In this document: positions 25,445-35,135 of the stretch, piece by piece
Position numbering within the stretch: position 1 is the first letter of the stretch
Layout of the letters: the number at the start of each line of letters is the position of its first letter
Assembly (NCBI GenBank): GCA_942490945.1
Contig: CALNYZ010000018.1
Coordinates: forward strand, 2,064,685 to 2,128,684
Origin: CALNYZ01 sp942490945
GTDB lineage: Bacteria > Pseudomonadota > Gammaproteobacteria > UBA6429 > Thiohalophilaceae
Reading direction: 5' to 3'
DNA: 64,000 nucleotides
Position numbers and translations under genes: made by a program
The notes under the pieces: generated by a model
Databases searched by the model: none
What the model was told of the DNA's origin: nothing
The model's input: the letters and a program-made list of their open reading frames with translations, nothing else

Positions 25445-27004
25445 TCAATGTTTCTGAAGAAACTCATATAACGCAAACTCACGATTCATATAGACCAACC
25501 TGAAAATATGTGGGTTAGTCGTAAGTGCTGTCCTGTAAACCGGTGGCTCTTTATATGATTTTGCAATGTTAAGCATCGCATAATGGATATTATGCTTCCG
25601 CATCTGCGCTACTATAGCATCTGTTGAAGTATCCTTGCTATAAGCCATTGAACGTCGATTGGTATATAAAGCCACGATTCTGGGCTTGATACTCATGATT
25701 ACCGTGTCAGCCTCGGTCTCAGCCTTTATAAATGAAAATAATTGGCTGGCTGTCTCACTCGTAATATCATGTTTGAAATTTTTCCAGTCACTGTGAATAA
25801 AATGCCCCAAATAGCTGCCCATAGTGATGATAATCAGAAACATTAACAAGTAGGGAAAGCGTTGCTTGTGCAAACGATCTTTCAGATTTTCCAGACCCGT
25901 TCCGAAATAAATAAAAATCATCGGAATGAGTGGTATTAAATAACGACTTTGTTGCCGGAATGGAATAACCAGCAACATTGCCAGATAGATCACAAAGAAT
26001 AAATCAATAATGGAATATTCTGTCCTGCGGATTCTGGTAAACATACCATAAAGAACAAGCAGGCTGACAACAGTTACCACCAGAACTCTTAGCGGTTTGC
26101 TGACACCATTCGCCCACAAACGCTGCCATTCAGTAATATAATATGGAATATTATGTCGAACATATGTGACTGTATTTAATATTTTCGGTAACACAACTCC
26201 ATTATCGTCATAATTAAAGACCTTAAACTTGTCGCGAACCTTGCTTTTAGCCACCATATTTACATATGACGCTTCATTTGAGTACAACTCGCCTTGCAAT
26301 AAAGATATCGCGCCAAAAACGCCAAGCGCAACAAATATGGAAAGGAAAATTTTGGGTGTTCTGTATTTCCTGAACACCAGTAGTGACAAAAATGTTGGCG
26401 CCAGGGCAATTGCCGCCGTACGAGAACCGTATGATAAATACATCACCAGCCCGATACCTGCTGAAAAAAGCACAGCGTACTTTATGCTGAATGACGCATG
26501 TTTTGTTACATAATTATCTATCATGAGTAATGCAATGAAGCAAAACAACAGAAATGAAAAATCCGACCCGGCGATAATGAATTGAATAAAATACCAGGGG
26601 CATAGCGCAATTAATAAAAATACAAATTTGCGGATATTCTCACTGGGTAAAACTTTCAGGTAATACTTGTACACGATAAACAAAAGACATAAATACAACA
26701 GCAGGTTAAATATTCTGAATGCAAGATAATCTACACCAAATAACATGTAAACCGGCACAAGCAGAGCCGGATACACTGGCGGATAATTTTGTGGAGACAA
26801 GAAACTGTTTTGCGGGTTAAATATATAGCCACTTTTACTATAACTTTCCAGATTTACTATATTAATAGTATGCTGAACATATAGAGTAATGTCGCCCCAG
26901 AATGGAGCGCTTCGTAAGGGGATAAAAAAATAAAATAATATGCCGACGCAAACAGAAACGTAAATAAAAAATAACTTTTCCTGGCGCCCTGTATTTTCCA
27001 ACAT
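25445..27004 (-). CDS. GT39-like polytopic membrane protein (putative glycosyltransferase)
   Basis: 519 residues with about ten hydrophobic segments. The first periplasmic loop has an acidic residue after TM1 (FWGDITLYVQHTINIV) and SPQNYPPVYPALLVPVYMLF, the layout of ArnT/PMT-type lipid-linked sugar transferases. A soluble C-terminal region follows (ADTVIMSIKPRIVALYTN). It probably moves a sugar from a polyprenyl carrier onto a protein or lipid. It lies 2 bp after the exosortase gene, so an XrtA substrate as acceptor is plausible but unproven. Confidence 0.75.
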   Translation of the reverse strand: MLENTGRQEKLFFIYVSVCVGILFYFFIPLRSAPFWGDITLYVQHTINIVNLESYSKSGYIFNPQNSFLSPQNYPPVYPALLVPVYMLFGVDYLAFRIFNLLLYLCLLFIVYKYYLKVLPSENIRKFVFLLIALCPWYFIQFIIAGSDFSFLLFCFIALLMIDNYVTKHASFSIKYAVLFSAGIGLVMYLSYGSRTAAIALAPTFLSLLVFRKYRTPKIFLSIFVALGVFGAISLLQGELYSNEASYVNMVAKSKVRDKFKVFNYDDNGVVLPKILNTVTYVRHNIPYYITEWQRLWANGVSKPLRVLVVTVVSLLVLYGMFTRIRRTEYSIIDLFFVIYLAMLLVIPFRQQSRYLIPLIPMIFIYFGTGLENLKDRLHKQRFPYLLMFLIIITMGSYLGHFIHSDWKNFKHDITSETASQLFSFIKAETEADTVIMSIKPRIVALYTNRRSMAYSKDTSTDAIVAQMRKHNIHYAMLNIAKSYKEPPVYRTALTTNPHIFRLVYMNREFALYEFLQKH

Positions 27005-27006
27005 TT

Positions 27007-28554
27007 TTATTGCCTGTGAAATTCACGAAAAATATAAGGCATATTTTCGCCAGCAAATAATTCAACTTGCTGGCGGCTTGAGGCATAGTTGACTTCAATT
27101 CTTCTCGAAATTGTAAAAAACACCACCCCGGGGTTGAATTTTAATTTTTGATACAAGCCGGTGAATTTTACTGCTTTATCGTCCACCATGTATTTATTAT
27201 TCACGATATATCCGTACCAGACCATGTAATATTCATTTTTTCGGGAGCCAATTACATTTTCCAAAGCGACGAATTTTATGCCATCCAGGTCTGCTCTTAT
27301 CTCATTTTTACTTACTAACTGCCATTGCTCTTCATCATATATTTTATTTAAATTATTGACGGCTTCTACACCCTGTTTTTCATTCAGATATAATGACAGG
27401 AATAAATTAACCTTTTTCCCTTTAATATTTTCAAACACTTTATTTATTACCAGATCCCCGTCCGGATAATGTGGTTTAAAAGCAGGTATGATATTGGCAG
27501 ACTTCCATGGCATTGCTGTTTCTATTCTATCCACACTCACGGAAGTGGAATAATTCTTGTAATTGTATATTCCATAAAGTACCGGACCGACAAGCAGAAC
27601 CATAATTACAAATATTAAATACCGTGGACCATTCTTCACTTGTTCGAAATTTCCCGACACCAGTCGGGATGAAGGCGCGGATACTTCAATTTTTTTAATT
27701 ATAAATTTTTCCAGCCAGAAAATGTAAAGTGCAAACAGGATTCCGAATATTATCCAGCCGACCAATCCATGTTCTTTCACCAGTGAGTGCTGCATATTTG
27801 TCATATCACCTATTATAATGACAACATATATCCTGATGGTATTTGCAACAAAAGCAGTTAATACTGCGCCTGAGCCGAGCAGAATCCAGTGATGAAATTT
27901 TTCAATACGTTTGTGGGCATATATTATTAATAATGGTACTGCCGCAGTAATCTGATGTAACCCACTGCAGCTTTCTTCAATTATGAATACACCTTCTTTC
28001 AGGATCACCAGAAAACCGTCAAGTTTGAAACTGATTCCCGATATCGTTAGCAATAATCCCACTATTGGTGTAGTTAAAGTTCTGATTGCGACAGACAAAT
28101 ATTCCCAAACAGGTAATGTAAAAACCAGCATGATTAACAGAATTGAAAGCGCACGTACCTGACGGCCACCAAAACAATAAAATAATACCGAAATATATAT
28201 GGCAATGAGTGCAATGAATTCAATAAACTGAATACTGCCTAAAACGGCGACAAACCAGAGTATGACACTCGAAAATATCAAGACAATATATGTCGGCGTG
28301 ACTTTAATTTTGAATTTATAATCGACAATACGCTGATAAATCAGATAAATACATATTGGAACAAGCAATATAGAATGGGAATAAGACGGAGAATGAATCC
28401 AGAAATTTACGATCCGTACAATACTGGGTATATATAGTATAGTGATTGCTGCCAATAGCAGCATCACGCCGTAATAATGTCTTTGGGATATATTCAAATT
28501 AAGACCCATGTAAGCTGATTTACCCAGTAGAACTGGCCAGCCTCCTCCCCCCAT
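27007..28554 (-). CDS. xrtA: Exosortase A with fused EpsI-type C-terminal domain
   Basis: 515 residues. The exosortase part (about 25-290) has eight or so TM helices and the expected catalytic set: Cys196 in IIEESCSGLHQI, Arg241 in FVANTIRIYVV, and His262 in KEHGLVGWI. Residues about 300-515 form a periplasmic EpsI-like domain. Exosortases are thought to cut PEP-CTERM tails and pass the proteins to the cell surface. Start choice is open: the ATG at 28552-28554, or 15 codons later (MGLNLNIS, at 28509); neither has a strong ribosome site. No PEP-CTERM protein is encoded in this window. Confidence 0.93.
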   Translation of the reverse strand: MGGGGWPVLLGKSAYMGLNLNISQRHYYGVMLLLAAITILYIPSIVRIVNFWIHSPSYSHSILLVPICIYLIYQRIVDYKFKIKVTPTYIVLIFSSVILWFVAVLGSIQFIEFIALIAIYISVLFYCFGGRQVRALSILLIMLVFTLPVWEYLSVAIRTLTTPIVGLLLTISGISFKLDGFLVILKEGVFIIEESCSGLHQITAAVPLLIIYAHKRIEKFHHWILLGSGAVLTAFVANTIRIYVVIIIGDMTNMQHSLVKEHGLVGWIIFGILFALYIFWLEKFIIKKIEVSAPSSRLVSGNFEQVKNGPRYLIFVIMVLLVGPVLYGIYNYKNYSTSVSVDRIETAMPWKSANIIPAFKPHYPDGDLVINKVFENIKGKKVNLFLSLYLNEKQGVEAVNNLNKIYDEEQWQLVSKNEIRADLDGIKFVALENVIGSRKNEYYMVWYGYIVNNKYMVDDKAVKFTGLYQKLKFNPGVVFFTISRRIEVNYASSRQQVELFAGENMPYIFREFHRQ

Positions 28555-28740
28555 TTATCAAAGATCAATCTCTTCGACTCAAATTTTAATCTAACAAGTT
28601 TTGCTGGCATGTCAATAGTACTTTTAATTCAGTTACTTATCGAGATAATATCGAGAATAAGTGTAATAAGCACATTTCTTGTGCATTTAAGTCAAATAGT
28701 TGATAATAAAAGCATAAAAATATGCCACAAAGTGAAAAAA

Positions 28741-29241
28741 ATGGCGCCAATCCCATTAAAAGATCTGTTTGTACGAAATCGAACAAAAGAGCGACGCACG
28801 AAAACGCGCGGTCCGCTCGAAAATACGTCGATATTAATTATCGATGATTCACGTACGATCGTTCACGCACTTAAATCCATTCTCGAACAGGCTGGTTATA
28901 CAACTGTCGCTGCAGCAGATGGAACACGCGGGATTGAACTGGCTATCGAGAATCGTCCTGATCTGATCCTGATGGACATCGTTATGCCTGGCATTAACGG
29001 CTTCAAGGCAACACGCTTGTTGCGCAAAGAACCCAGAACCGAAAATATCCCGATTGTCATTATGAGTGGCAACGAACAGGCAACTGAAAAATTCTGGGGA
29101 ATGCGTCTGGGTGCAAATGATTTTTTGTCCAAACCTATCACTCGCGGTAACCTGTTTTCTGTCATCGAGCCGCTTTTATTAAATACCAGACAAAGTAACA
29201 CCATTGCGAAAAAAACTGAATATGACCTGCTTTACGACTAA
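28741..29241 (+). CDS. Single-domain response regulator (PilG/PilH-like)
   Basis: 166 residues when started at the ATG at 28741. The longer reading from 28609 adds a hydrophobic stretch not seen in such proteins. A basic N-terminal extension (VRNRTKERRTKTRGPLENT) precedes a CheY-like receiver. DD at 35-36, phospho-acceptor Asp79 in LILMDIVMPGING, and Lys in FLSKPI are all present. There is no output domain, so it acts by protein contact. It is divergent from the XrtA operon; possible roles are twitching-type signalling or control of exopolysaccharide, by inference. Confidence 0.87.
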   Translation: MAPIPLKDLFVRNRTKERRTKTRGPLENTSILIIDDSRTIVHALKSILEQAGYTTVAAADGTRGIELAIENRPDLILMDIVMPGINGFKATRLLRKEPRTENIPIVIMSGNEQATEKFWGMRLGANDFLSKPITRGNLFSVIEPLLLNTRQSNTIAKKTEYDLLYD

Positions 29242-29253
29242 ACTACCTTGCAA

Positions 29254-29760
29254 ATGAGAACAGATTATTTCTCTACCACCCTCCCTCAATACTCCGCAAT
29301 TAACAGCAAAATTACCAAACGCTTTTATGAGTTGCTGAAGACAGACTCCGTAAATCGAACACACTACTTTAATAATCGCTATGAAAATTTATATATTCCG
29401 TTATCGGAAATAAATGACATTACACATCTTATTGAATTTTCAAAGTCACTAATCAGGGAACAGTTTCCCGACATCAAAACAGATAAACTTAAAGCCGGGT
29501 TCTGGTTTAACTTGATGGCCCCTGGCGATATCACTTTGCCTCATACGCATGATGATGACAGCGAATTGTTATCTGCAGTCTATTATTTATATGCAACGGA
29601 AAAAAGTGGTGACCTTATTTTACACTGCAAGGACAAGCAAGAAATCATTACCCCATATACAGGGCAATTTATATTTTTCCCGCCAACACTGAAACATGAG
29701 GTATCTGAAAACAGGAGCAATGAAGACAGATTGTCAGTTGCTTTTAATTTTGGTTATTAA
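29254..29760 (+). CDS. 2OG-Fe(II) oxygenase-like protein
   Basis: 168 residues from the ATG at 29254. The double-stranded beta-helix core carries the likely iron ligands H99 and D101 (LPHTHDDDSELLSAVYYLY) and H148 (FFPPTLKHEV), and the oxoglutarate-binding Arg159 (NEDRLSVAFNFG). The pattern resembles the small putative 2OG oxygenases found near sugar or peptide modification genes. It lies 13 bp after the response regulator, so the two are probably cotranscribed. The substrate is unknown. Confidence 0.7.
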   Translation: MRTDYFSTTLPQYSAINSKITKRFYELLKTDSVNRTHYFNNRYENLYIPLSEINDITHLIEFSKSLIREQFPDIKTDKLKAGFWFNLMAPGDITLPHTHDDDSELLSAVYYLYATEKSGDLILHCKDKQEIITPYTGQFIFFPPTLKHEVSENRSNEDRLSVAFNFGY

Positions 29761-31080
29761 TTACTGATGCAGTATCTCGTTTAACCCGGCCTCATCAAAT
29801 TCGCATCCCAGATATTCTGAAATAATTCGCAAATCCTGTTCAGCATTACCGAGGCAACTCGTGGCGCCGGGAGAAGGCGTCATATTGAATATTACACCAC
29901 TACCCGGATTTATCTTCGCTTCGCCAAGATGTAATTTTTTATTGATCTTGTCTATCATTACCGGGCGAACTCCACCAATTCGCTTCGCAAATGACAAATC
30001 GCCTGATTGCATGGAAGGAATAATCTTTCTGGCAAACTTCAAAAACAAATGCGTGCGTAATACCGGCACTTCAAACATCATGTTTATAAACATATAGTTT
30101 CTGATATCCTTCACTTTTAATAAATCGAACATAACTTTTGCCACGTTCAGATCGGGTCGGAATACCTGCAAGAAATCAATAATAGTATTCCAGTGATAAC
30201 GCTCCAGCATCGGTAATATCAGCGCTGTCGGACCAAAGCGTGTTTTGCCTGGCACAAGCACGTCAGGATCGCCATGAATGGCCGCAAAAGGTAAATTGTC
30301 ATTCTGAATGGTGTATACCTTGCCGTTTAGTGCGCTCGGTGCATAATAAAAGCTTCCTGCCATTGGCAGGCACGAATACTCCTTTCCATAACCCATTTTA
30401 TGTGCAAACAACAAACTGTGTGCGCCGGCAGAAATAACGACAAATTTTGCTTCTATTTCTCCATGGCTGGTTTTTAGTTTGAAGGTATTGGCTTGTTGTG
30501 AAATCTCACCAACCTTTGTATTAAATTTGATTTTAATTTTTTTATTCTTTACCTGACACGCCTGCTCTACAAATGATTCAGAAAGTGCACCATAGTTAAC
30601 TGCGGAATATTCATCCACACTACCCAGCGCGAGAATGGATTCTTTTCTTTGTTTCGTTACGTTTGGCTCAAGACTGGCAATGCGATCATGATCAAACATC
30701 TCCATATGTTTGAAGTGTTCAGCAAATACTTTAAAACGCGCATGCAGCTTTTCACATTCATCATCACCAACTGCCAATACCATTTTTGGATACTTGTAAA
30801 TTAGCTCGGCGGAATTTATCTGTTTTACAGCATAGCGTGTCACCATTTGCGCGGTGCGATTTACCTGTAAGGCTTTCTCAAGTGAGTAATTTGTCTCAAT
30901 ATCACCGCAATGCAGCGTCTGGCTGTTATTGCGACCATGCGAATTCAGTGTGGCGGGGCCATGATATTTTTCTAACAGACAGATTTTCTCCAGATTGGTG
31001 AATCTGGCCAATTCATACAATAATGCCGTACCGGAGATCCCTCCGCCGACAATCACGACATCATAGTTATTTTTGCTCAT
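29761..31080 (-). CDS. FAD-dependent oxidoreductase related to malate:quinone oxidoreductase
   Basis: 439 residues. The N-terminal dinucleotide-binding motif is VVIVGGGISGTALLYELARF. LNSHGRNNSQTLHCGDIETN matches the Mqo-type region, and the C-terminal GSGVIFNMTPSPGATSCLGN closes the FAD site. Mqo oxidises malate and reduces quinone at the inner membrane. This sequence is shorter and more diverged than classical Mqo, so another 2-hydroxyacid is possible. Its stop codon abuts that of the convergent oxygenase gene without a gap. Confidence 0.78.
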   Translation of the reverse strand: MSKNNYDVVIVGGGISGTALLYELARFTNLEKICLLEKYHGPATLNSHGRNNSQTLHCGDIETNYSLEKALQVNRTAQMVTRYAVKQINSAELIYKYPKMVLAVGDDECEKLHARFKVFAEHFKHMEMFDHDRIASLEPNVTKQRKESILALGSVDEYSAVNYGALSESFVEQACQVKNKKIKIKFNTKVGEISQQANTFKLKTSHGEIEAKFVVISAGAHSLLFAHKMGYGKEYSCLPMAGSFYYAPSALNGKVYTIQNDNLPFAAIHGDPDVLVPGKTRFGPTALILPMLERYHWNTIIDFLQVFRPDLNVAKVMFDLLKVKDIRNYMFINMMFEVPVLRTHLFLKFARKIIPSMQSGDLSFAKRIGGVRPVMIDKINKKLHLGEAKINPGSGVIFNMTPSPGATSCLGNAEQDLRIISEYLGCEFDEAGLNEILHQ

Positions 31081-31211
31081 TCACCTTGCTCCATGGTGCG
31101 ACAGGGTATTGTGAAGTAATAACTCAAGAAATATCGGCATATTACATAGAATCTAGAGCTTGTCCGCGAAAAAGCCAGTTAAAATGATAATATGGTGGAC
31201 ATTTAACCAGT

Positions 31212-32366
31212 TCAGGACTCTGCACGTAGCCAGCGCAGTGACAAGACAAGCGCCGCAAAACTGAAGCCGGAAGCAATATAAAAGATACTTTCAGGCGAGA
31301 TATGCACCCAGGCCAGCCCGCTTATATAAGTGCCAAACGCACCACCGGCGCCAAAACTCAAACTGCTGTAGAGCGCCTGTCCCCTGCCCGCATGTTTTCC
31401 GGGAAAATAACGATGAAATAGCTGAATCGCCACAGCATGATAGATACCGAAACTTGCGGCATGCAACAGTTGTGCGAAAATCGCGACAAACAGGTAGTCA
31501 ATAAACATCGCGATCAATAACCACCTTGCTGTGGTTAAAATAAATGTCAGTAAAAACAGTTTACGTAATCCATATTTGGGCACCAGTCTGTGCATAATGA
31601 GGAATACCCCGACTTCAGCGATGACACCCAGCGCCCAAAGACTGCCAATCACAGTACGCGAATACTGATGTGCTTCCATAAACAGGGTATAAAAAGTGTA
31701 ATAGCCACCATGGCTGGCTTGCGCGAGAAAACAGACAAGAATCAGGGTGATGACTTCAGGTCGAAAAATGATTTCACGCAAGGAAACATGACTGATTGGC
31801 AAATGTTGCGCAGCCTTTTCGGGCACAATCAGGCTGCTCAGCCAGATCCCCGTGAGTAATATCAGGATGATAACTGGCAAGTGCGCCACACTGAAGGATT
31901 CCAGATAAAGCCCCAGTATGGATACCGCAAGAATGAAACCAACCGAACCCCACAATCGTATTGAGCTGTATTGATGTGGCTTGTTTTCGAGGTGATGTAA
32001 GGTAGTCGTTTCAAACTGCGGCAAGGTTGCGTTCCAGAAAAAACTGTACGCAAGCATAATAACAAGCAACCACCAGTATTTATCCGTAAAAAACACGCCA
32101 ATAAAAAAGATCACTGCACATAAACTGCCAAGGCGAACGATTGCCATGCGTTTACCGGTATGATCCGCAATCCAGCCCCAAACATTTGGCGAAATAATTT
32201 TGGTCGCCATAATAACGGCCATTAATTCACTGATCTCGAGAGCGGAAAAACCGATGTCTTTTAGATAGAGACTCCAGTAAGGCACGATTGCGCCCAGACT
32301 GGCAAAGTAGAACAGATAAAAACCTGACAACCGCCAATAGACTGGTGACCGTGTAGAAGATGACAT
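31212..32366 (-). CDS. MFS permease, HcaT/phenylpropionate-type
   Basis: 384 residues with about 12 TM helices. The N-terminus (WRLSGFYLFYFASLGAIVPY) and the loop 2-3 motif GWIADHTGKRMAIVRLG are typical of the MFS_1-like/HcaT group. The substrate cannot be read from sequence. It is 34 bp upstream of the aroC stop on the same strand, so it is likely downstream of aroC in the same transcript. Confidence 0.83.
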   Translation of the reverse strand: MSSSTRSPVYWRLSGFYLFYFASLGAIVPYWSLYLKDIGFSALEISELMAVIMATKIISPNVWGWIADHTGKRMAIVRLGSLCAVIFFIGVFFTDKYWWLLVIMLAYSFFWNATLPQFETTTLHHLENKPHQYSSIRLWGSVGFILAVSILGLYLESFSVAHLPVIILILLTGIWLSSLIVPEKAAQHLPISHVSLREIIFRPEVITLILVCFLAQASHGGYYTFYTLFMEAHQYSRTVIGSLWALGVIAEVGVFLIMHRLVPKYGLRKLFLLTFILTTARWLLIAMFIDYLFVAIFAQLLHAASFGIYHAVAIQLFHRYFPGKHAGRGQALYSSLSFGAGGAFGTYISGLAWVHISPESIFYIASGFSFAALVLSLRWLRAES

Positions 32367-32399
32367 TAGATTATCAGTCGAACAATCAAAATTTTCTGG

Positions 32400-33476
32400 T
32401 TATTTACCATAAATCAAATCAGCGTTTTGCCCACGCTGACGTAACACATGATCAAGTAACACGATCGCCAGCATCGCTTCGGCGATAGGTGTTGCCCGTA
32501 TACCGACACAGGGATCATGCCGGCCGGTGGTAACTACCTCGACAGGCTGACCTGATGCATCGACACTTTGACCGGGCAGTCGCAAACTGGAAGTTGGTTT
32601 TAGTGCAATGCTGGCAATAATATCCTGACCGGATGAGATACCACCCAGCACACCGCCGGCATTATTTGAATGAAATCCATCGCTGCCAATTTCATCGCGA
32701 TGCTCGGTGCCTTTTTGTTCGACGCTCGCAAAACCCGCACCGATCTCGACGCCTTTTACCGCATTGATACTCATCAGGGCATGCGCTATATCTGCATCGA
32801 GTCGATCAAAAATGGGTTCACCCAATCCAACCGGTACACCCGAAGCAACGACATTAATTCTGGCACCAATTGAGTTACCTTCCTTGCGTAATGCGTCCAT
32901 GTAAATTTCAAGTTCTGTAATCTTGTTTGCATCCGGAAAGAAAAATGGATTTTGTTCAACTTCGTTCCAGTCAAATTTTTCGTACTTTATTGGGCCCAGT
33001 TGTGCCATGTAACCACGAATCTGGATGCCGTATTGTTTAGCCAGATATTTCTTTGCCACTGCACCAGCTGCAACACGCATTGCCGTTTCACGTGCGGAAG
33101 AACGGCCACCACCACGGTAATCGCGAATTCCATACTTTTTTTGATAGGTAAAATCGGCATGTCCGGGTCGAAACTGATCCTTGATGTTGGAATAATCTTT
33201 TGATCGTTGATCCGTATTTTCTATAAGTAGCCCAATAGGAGTACCGGTTGTTTTACCTTCAAACACACCCGATAATATTTTTACTGCATCGGCTTCACGC
33301 CGTTGCGTAGTATGACGGGTCTTGCCGGGTCGTCGTCGTTCAAGATCGGGCTGGATATCCGCTTCTGTCAGCTCAAGTCCCGGTGGGCAACCATCGATAA
33401 TGCAACCAATTGCAATCCCATGACTTTCGCCAAAGCTGGTGACAGTAAATAACTTTCCAATTGAATTGCCTGACAT
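32400..33476 (-). CDS. aroC: Chorismate synthase
   Basis: 358 residues. It converts 5-enolpyruvylshikimate-3-phosphate to chorismate with reduced FMN, the last common step to aromatic amino acids and folate. Signature stretches are GKLFTVTSFGESHGIAIGCI, then RRRPGKTRHTTQRREADAV, GGGRSSARETAMRVAAGAVA and GRHDPCVGIRATPIAEAM. It is full length. It follows prmB, the common gammaproteobacterial order. Confidence 0.98.
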   Translation of the reverse strand: MSGNSIGKLFTVTSFGESHGIAIGCIIDGCPPGLELTEADIQPDLERRRPGKTRHTTQRREADAVKILSGVFEGKTTGTPIGLLIENTDQRSKDYSNIKDQFRPGHADFTYQKKYGIRDYRGGGRSSARETAMRVAAGAVAKKYLAKQYGIQIRGYMAQLGPIKYEKFDWNEVEQNPFFFPDANKITELEIYMDALRKEGNSIGARINVVASGVPVGLGEPIFDRLDADIAHALMSINAVKGVEIGAGFASVEQKGTEHRDEIGSDGFHSNNAGGVLGGISSGQDIIASIALKPTSSLRLPGQSVDASGQPVEVVTTGRHDPCVGIRATPIAEAMLAIVLLDHVLRQRGQNADLIYGK

Positions 33477-33647
33477 AATAATTACTCTTGTTCGAAATCG
33501 GGTTTATGAACTACATCAATCTAAAGAAATATATGTTTGAATAGCAAAACAACAGGTTCATATTTGTTCTCTCTATTCATAATACCCTGCCCAGATTAAT
33601 CTAATATATAATCTGGCTGTTTGTTGATCATGGTATTTTTTAAAACC

Positions 33648-34529
33648 TTATTGTTGTAAATGTCTGGCAAGTGCATTCGCTTCGATTAAAAACACGCCCT
33701 CACCACCATAGGCAAAATCCAGCCACACAAAAGGTACATTCGGATACTTGCTAATTAGTGCCTCGGCACTATTTCCTACCTCTACAATTAAAATACCATG
33801 TGGTGATAAAAATTCATGGCTCTGGCGTAATATCCTGTCTACAAATAACAATCCATCGTCACCTGCGGCCAGACCCAGCGCCGGTTCCTGCCGGTATTCC
33901 TCAGGCAGTGCGGCCATATCTTCTGCATCAACATAAGGTGGATTACTGACAATAATATCATATTTTTGTGGCGGGATAGCGTCGAATAAATCGGACTGGA
34001 CAATTTTAACACGGTCTTGCAAATGAAAATTCCGGGTATTTATTTGCGCAACTTCCAGCGCCTTGACATCAATGTCACTCAACGTGACATGCACATGCTC
34101 AAATTGCATCGCACAAGCGATACCAATACAGCCACTGCCCGTACATAAATCCAGTACGGCATGTATGTTGTCACGTTCTATCCAGGGTACGAAGTCATCC
34201 AGAATAAGCTCGGCGATAGGCGAACGTGGTACCAACACATGCTCATTTACAAAAAACTTCTGGCCAGCGAAGTAGGCTTCATTGGTTAGATAAGCAACCG
34301 GTTTTCTGCTGCTGATTCGTTGCTGGACCAGTTGATTAATTTTTTTATCCTGATCAGCAGTCAGTTGCGTTTCATAAAACGCATCATCATATTCAAGCGG
34401 ACATGACAGTGTGAAGGCAATGATATAAGCAGCTTCATCAAACGCATTATCGGTACCATGCCCGAAATACAGCCCGGCTTGTTCAAACAGATTGGCAACC
34501 GACGGGATCTTCTCTGCTACGGTATTCAA
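33648..34529 (-). CDS. prmB: Ribosomal protein L3 N5-glutamine methyltransferase
   Basis: 293 residues of the HemK/PrmC group. The SAM-binding motif is VLDLCTGSGCIGIACAM and the glutamine-binding motif is VSNPPYVDAEDM. Position upstream of aroC, plus the N-terminal region, favours PrmB (methylating L3) over PrmC (release factors). It lies 8 bp after mog, so mog-prmB-aroC-MFS may form one transcript. Confidence 0.93.
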   Translation of the reverse strand: MNTVAEKIPSVANLFEQAGLYFGHGTDNAFDEAAYIIAFTLSCPLEYDDAFYETQLTADQDKKINQLVQQRISSRKPVAYLTNEAYFAGQKFFVNEHVLVPRSPIAELILDDFVPWIERDNIHAVLDLCTGSGCIGIACAMQFEHVHVTLSDIDVKALEVAQINTRNFHLQDRVKIVQSDLFDAIPPQKYDIIVSNPPYVDAEDMAALPEEYRQEPALGLAAGDDGLLFVDRILRQSHEFLSPHGILIVEVGNSAEALISKYPNVPFVWLDFAYGGEGVFLIEANALARHLQQ

Positions 34530-34537
34530 ATGATAAA

Positions 34538-35071
34538 CTACTTCTTGGGTCGAAATGCATTAATGAAGGACTCGTTGACCTGCAGATAAGGCCCTTCGAT
34601 AAGATCAATGCAATATGGAATTGCTGGAAACACTGCGTTCAAACAATCACTGATAGCAGATGGTTTGCCCGGCAAATTGACGATCAGGCTGTTGCCACGA
34701 ATTCCGGCAGTCTGGCGTGACAAAATAGCCGTTGGCACAAACTGTAAAGAAACGCTCCGCATCAATTCACCAAATCCCTGCATCTCTTTTTCACACACGG
34801 CCAGTGTTGCTTCCGGTGTGATGTCACGCTTTGCCGGTCCGGTACCACCGGTGGTCACGACCAGACAACAGCCTTCGTTGTCACACAGTTCCATGATGGT
34901 TCTTTCGACAAGCACTTGCTCATCAGGTATGACACGCCTGACAGCTTCCCATTCATTGCTTAATGCTTGTTGCAACCAGGCTTCAATAGCTGGCCCACCC
35001 TTGTCTTCGTATTCACCGCGACTGGCACGATCCGATACAGTGATAACCCCAATTTTTATCGGACCATGCAT
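34538..35071 (-). CDS. mog: Molybdopterin adenylyltransferase
   Basis: 177 residues. It activates molybdopterin with ATP before molybdate insertion. Motifs are GVITVSDRASRGEYEDKGGP at the N-terminus and VVTTGGTGPAKRDITPEAT in the middle. GNSLIVNLPGKPSAI is the second substrate-binding loop. The length suits the MogA family rather than the shorter MoaB. It implies molybdoenzymes elsewhere in the genome. Confidence 0.95.
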   Translation of the reverse strand: MHGPIKIGVITVSDRASRGEYEDKGGPAIEAWLQQALSNEWEAVRRVIPDEQVLVERTIMELCDNEGCCLVVTTGGTGPAKRDITPEATLAVCEKEMQGFGELMRSVSLQFVPTAILSRQTAGIRGNSLIVNLPGKPSAISDCLNAVFPAIPYCIDLIEGPYLQVNESFINAFRPKK

Positions 35072-35135
35072 AAGGTAACGCCTTTTTATTTTATTTCAAC
35101 GAACTGATGGAAAGAGCGATTATTCTATGTAGATG

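Noticed and set aside
31141..31200. Possible insertion-sequence end between the Mqo-like and MFS genes (GAGCTTGTCCGCGAAAAAGCC)
   Set aside because: It looks like a transposon end, but there is no partner inverted repeat, transposase fragment or target duplication nearby.
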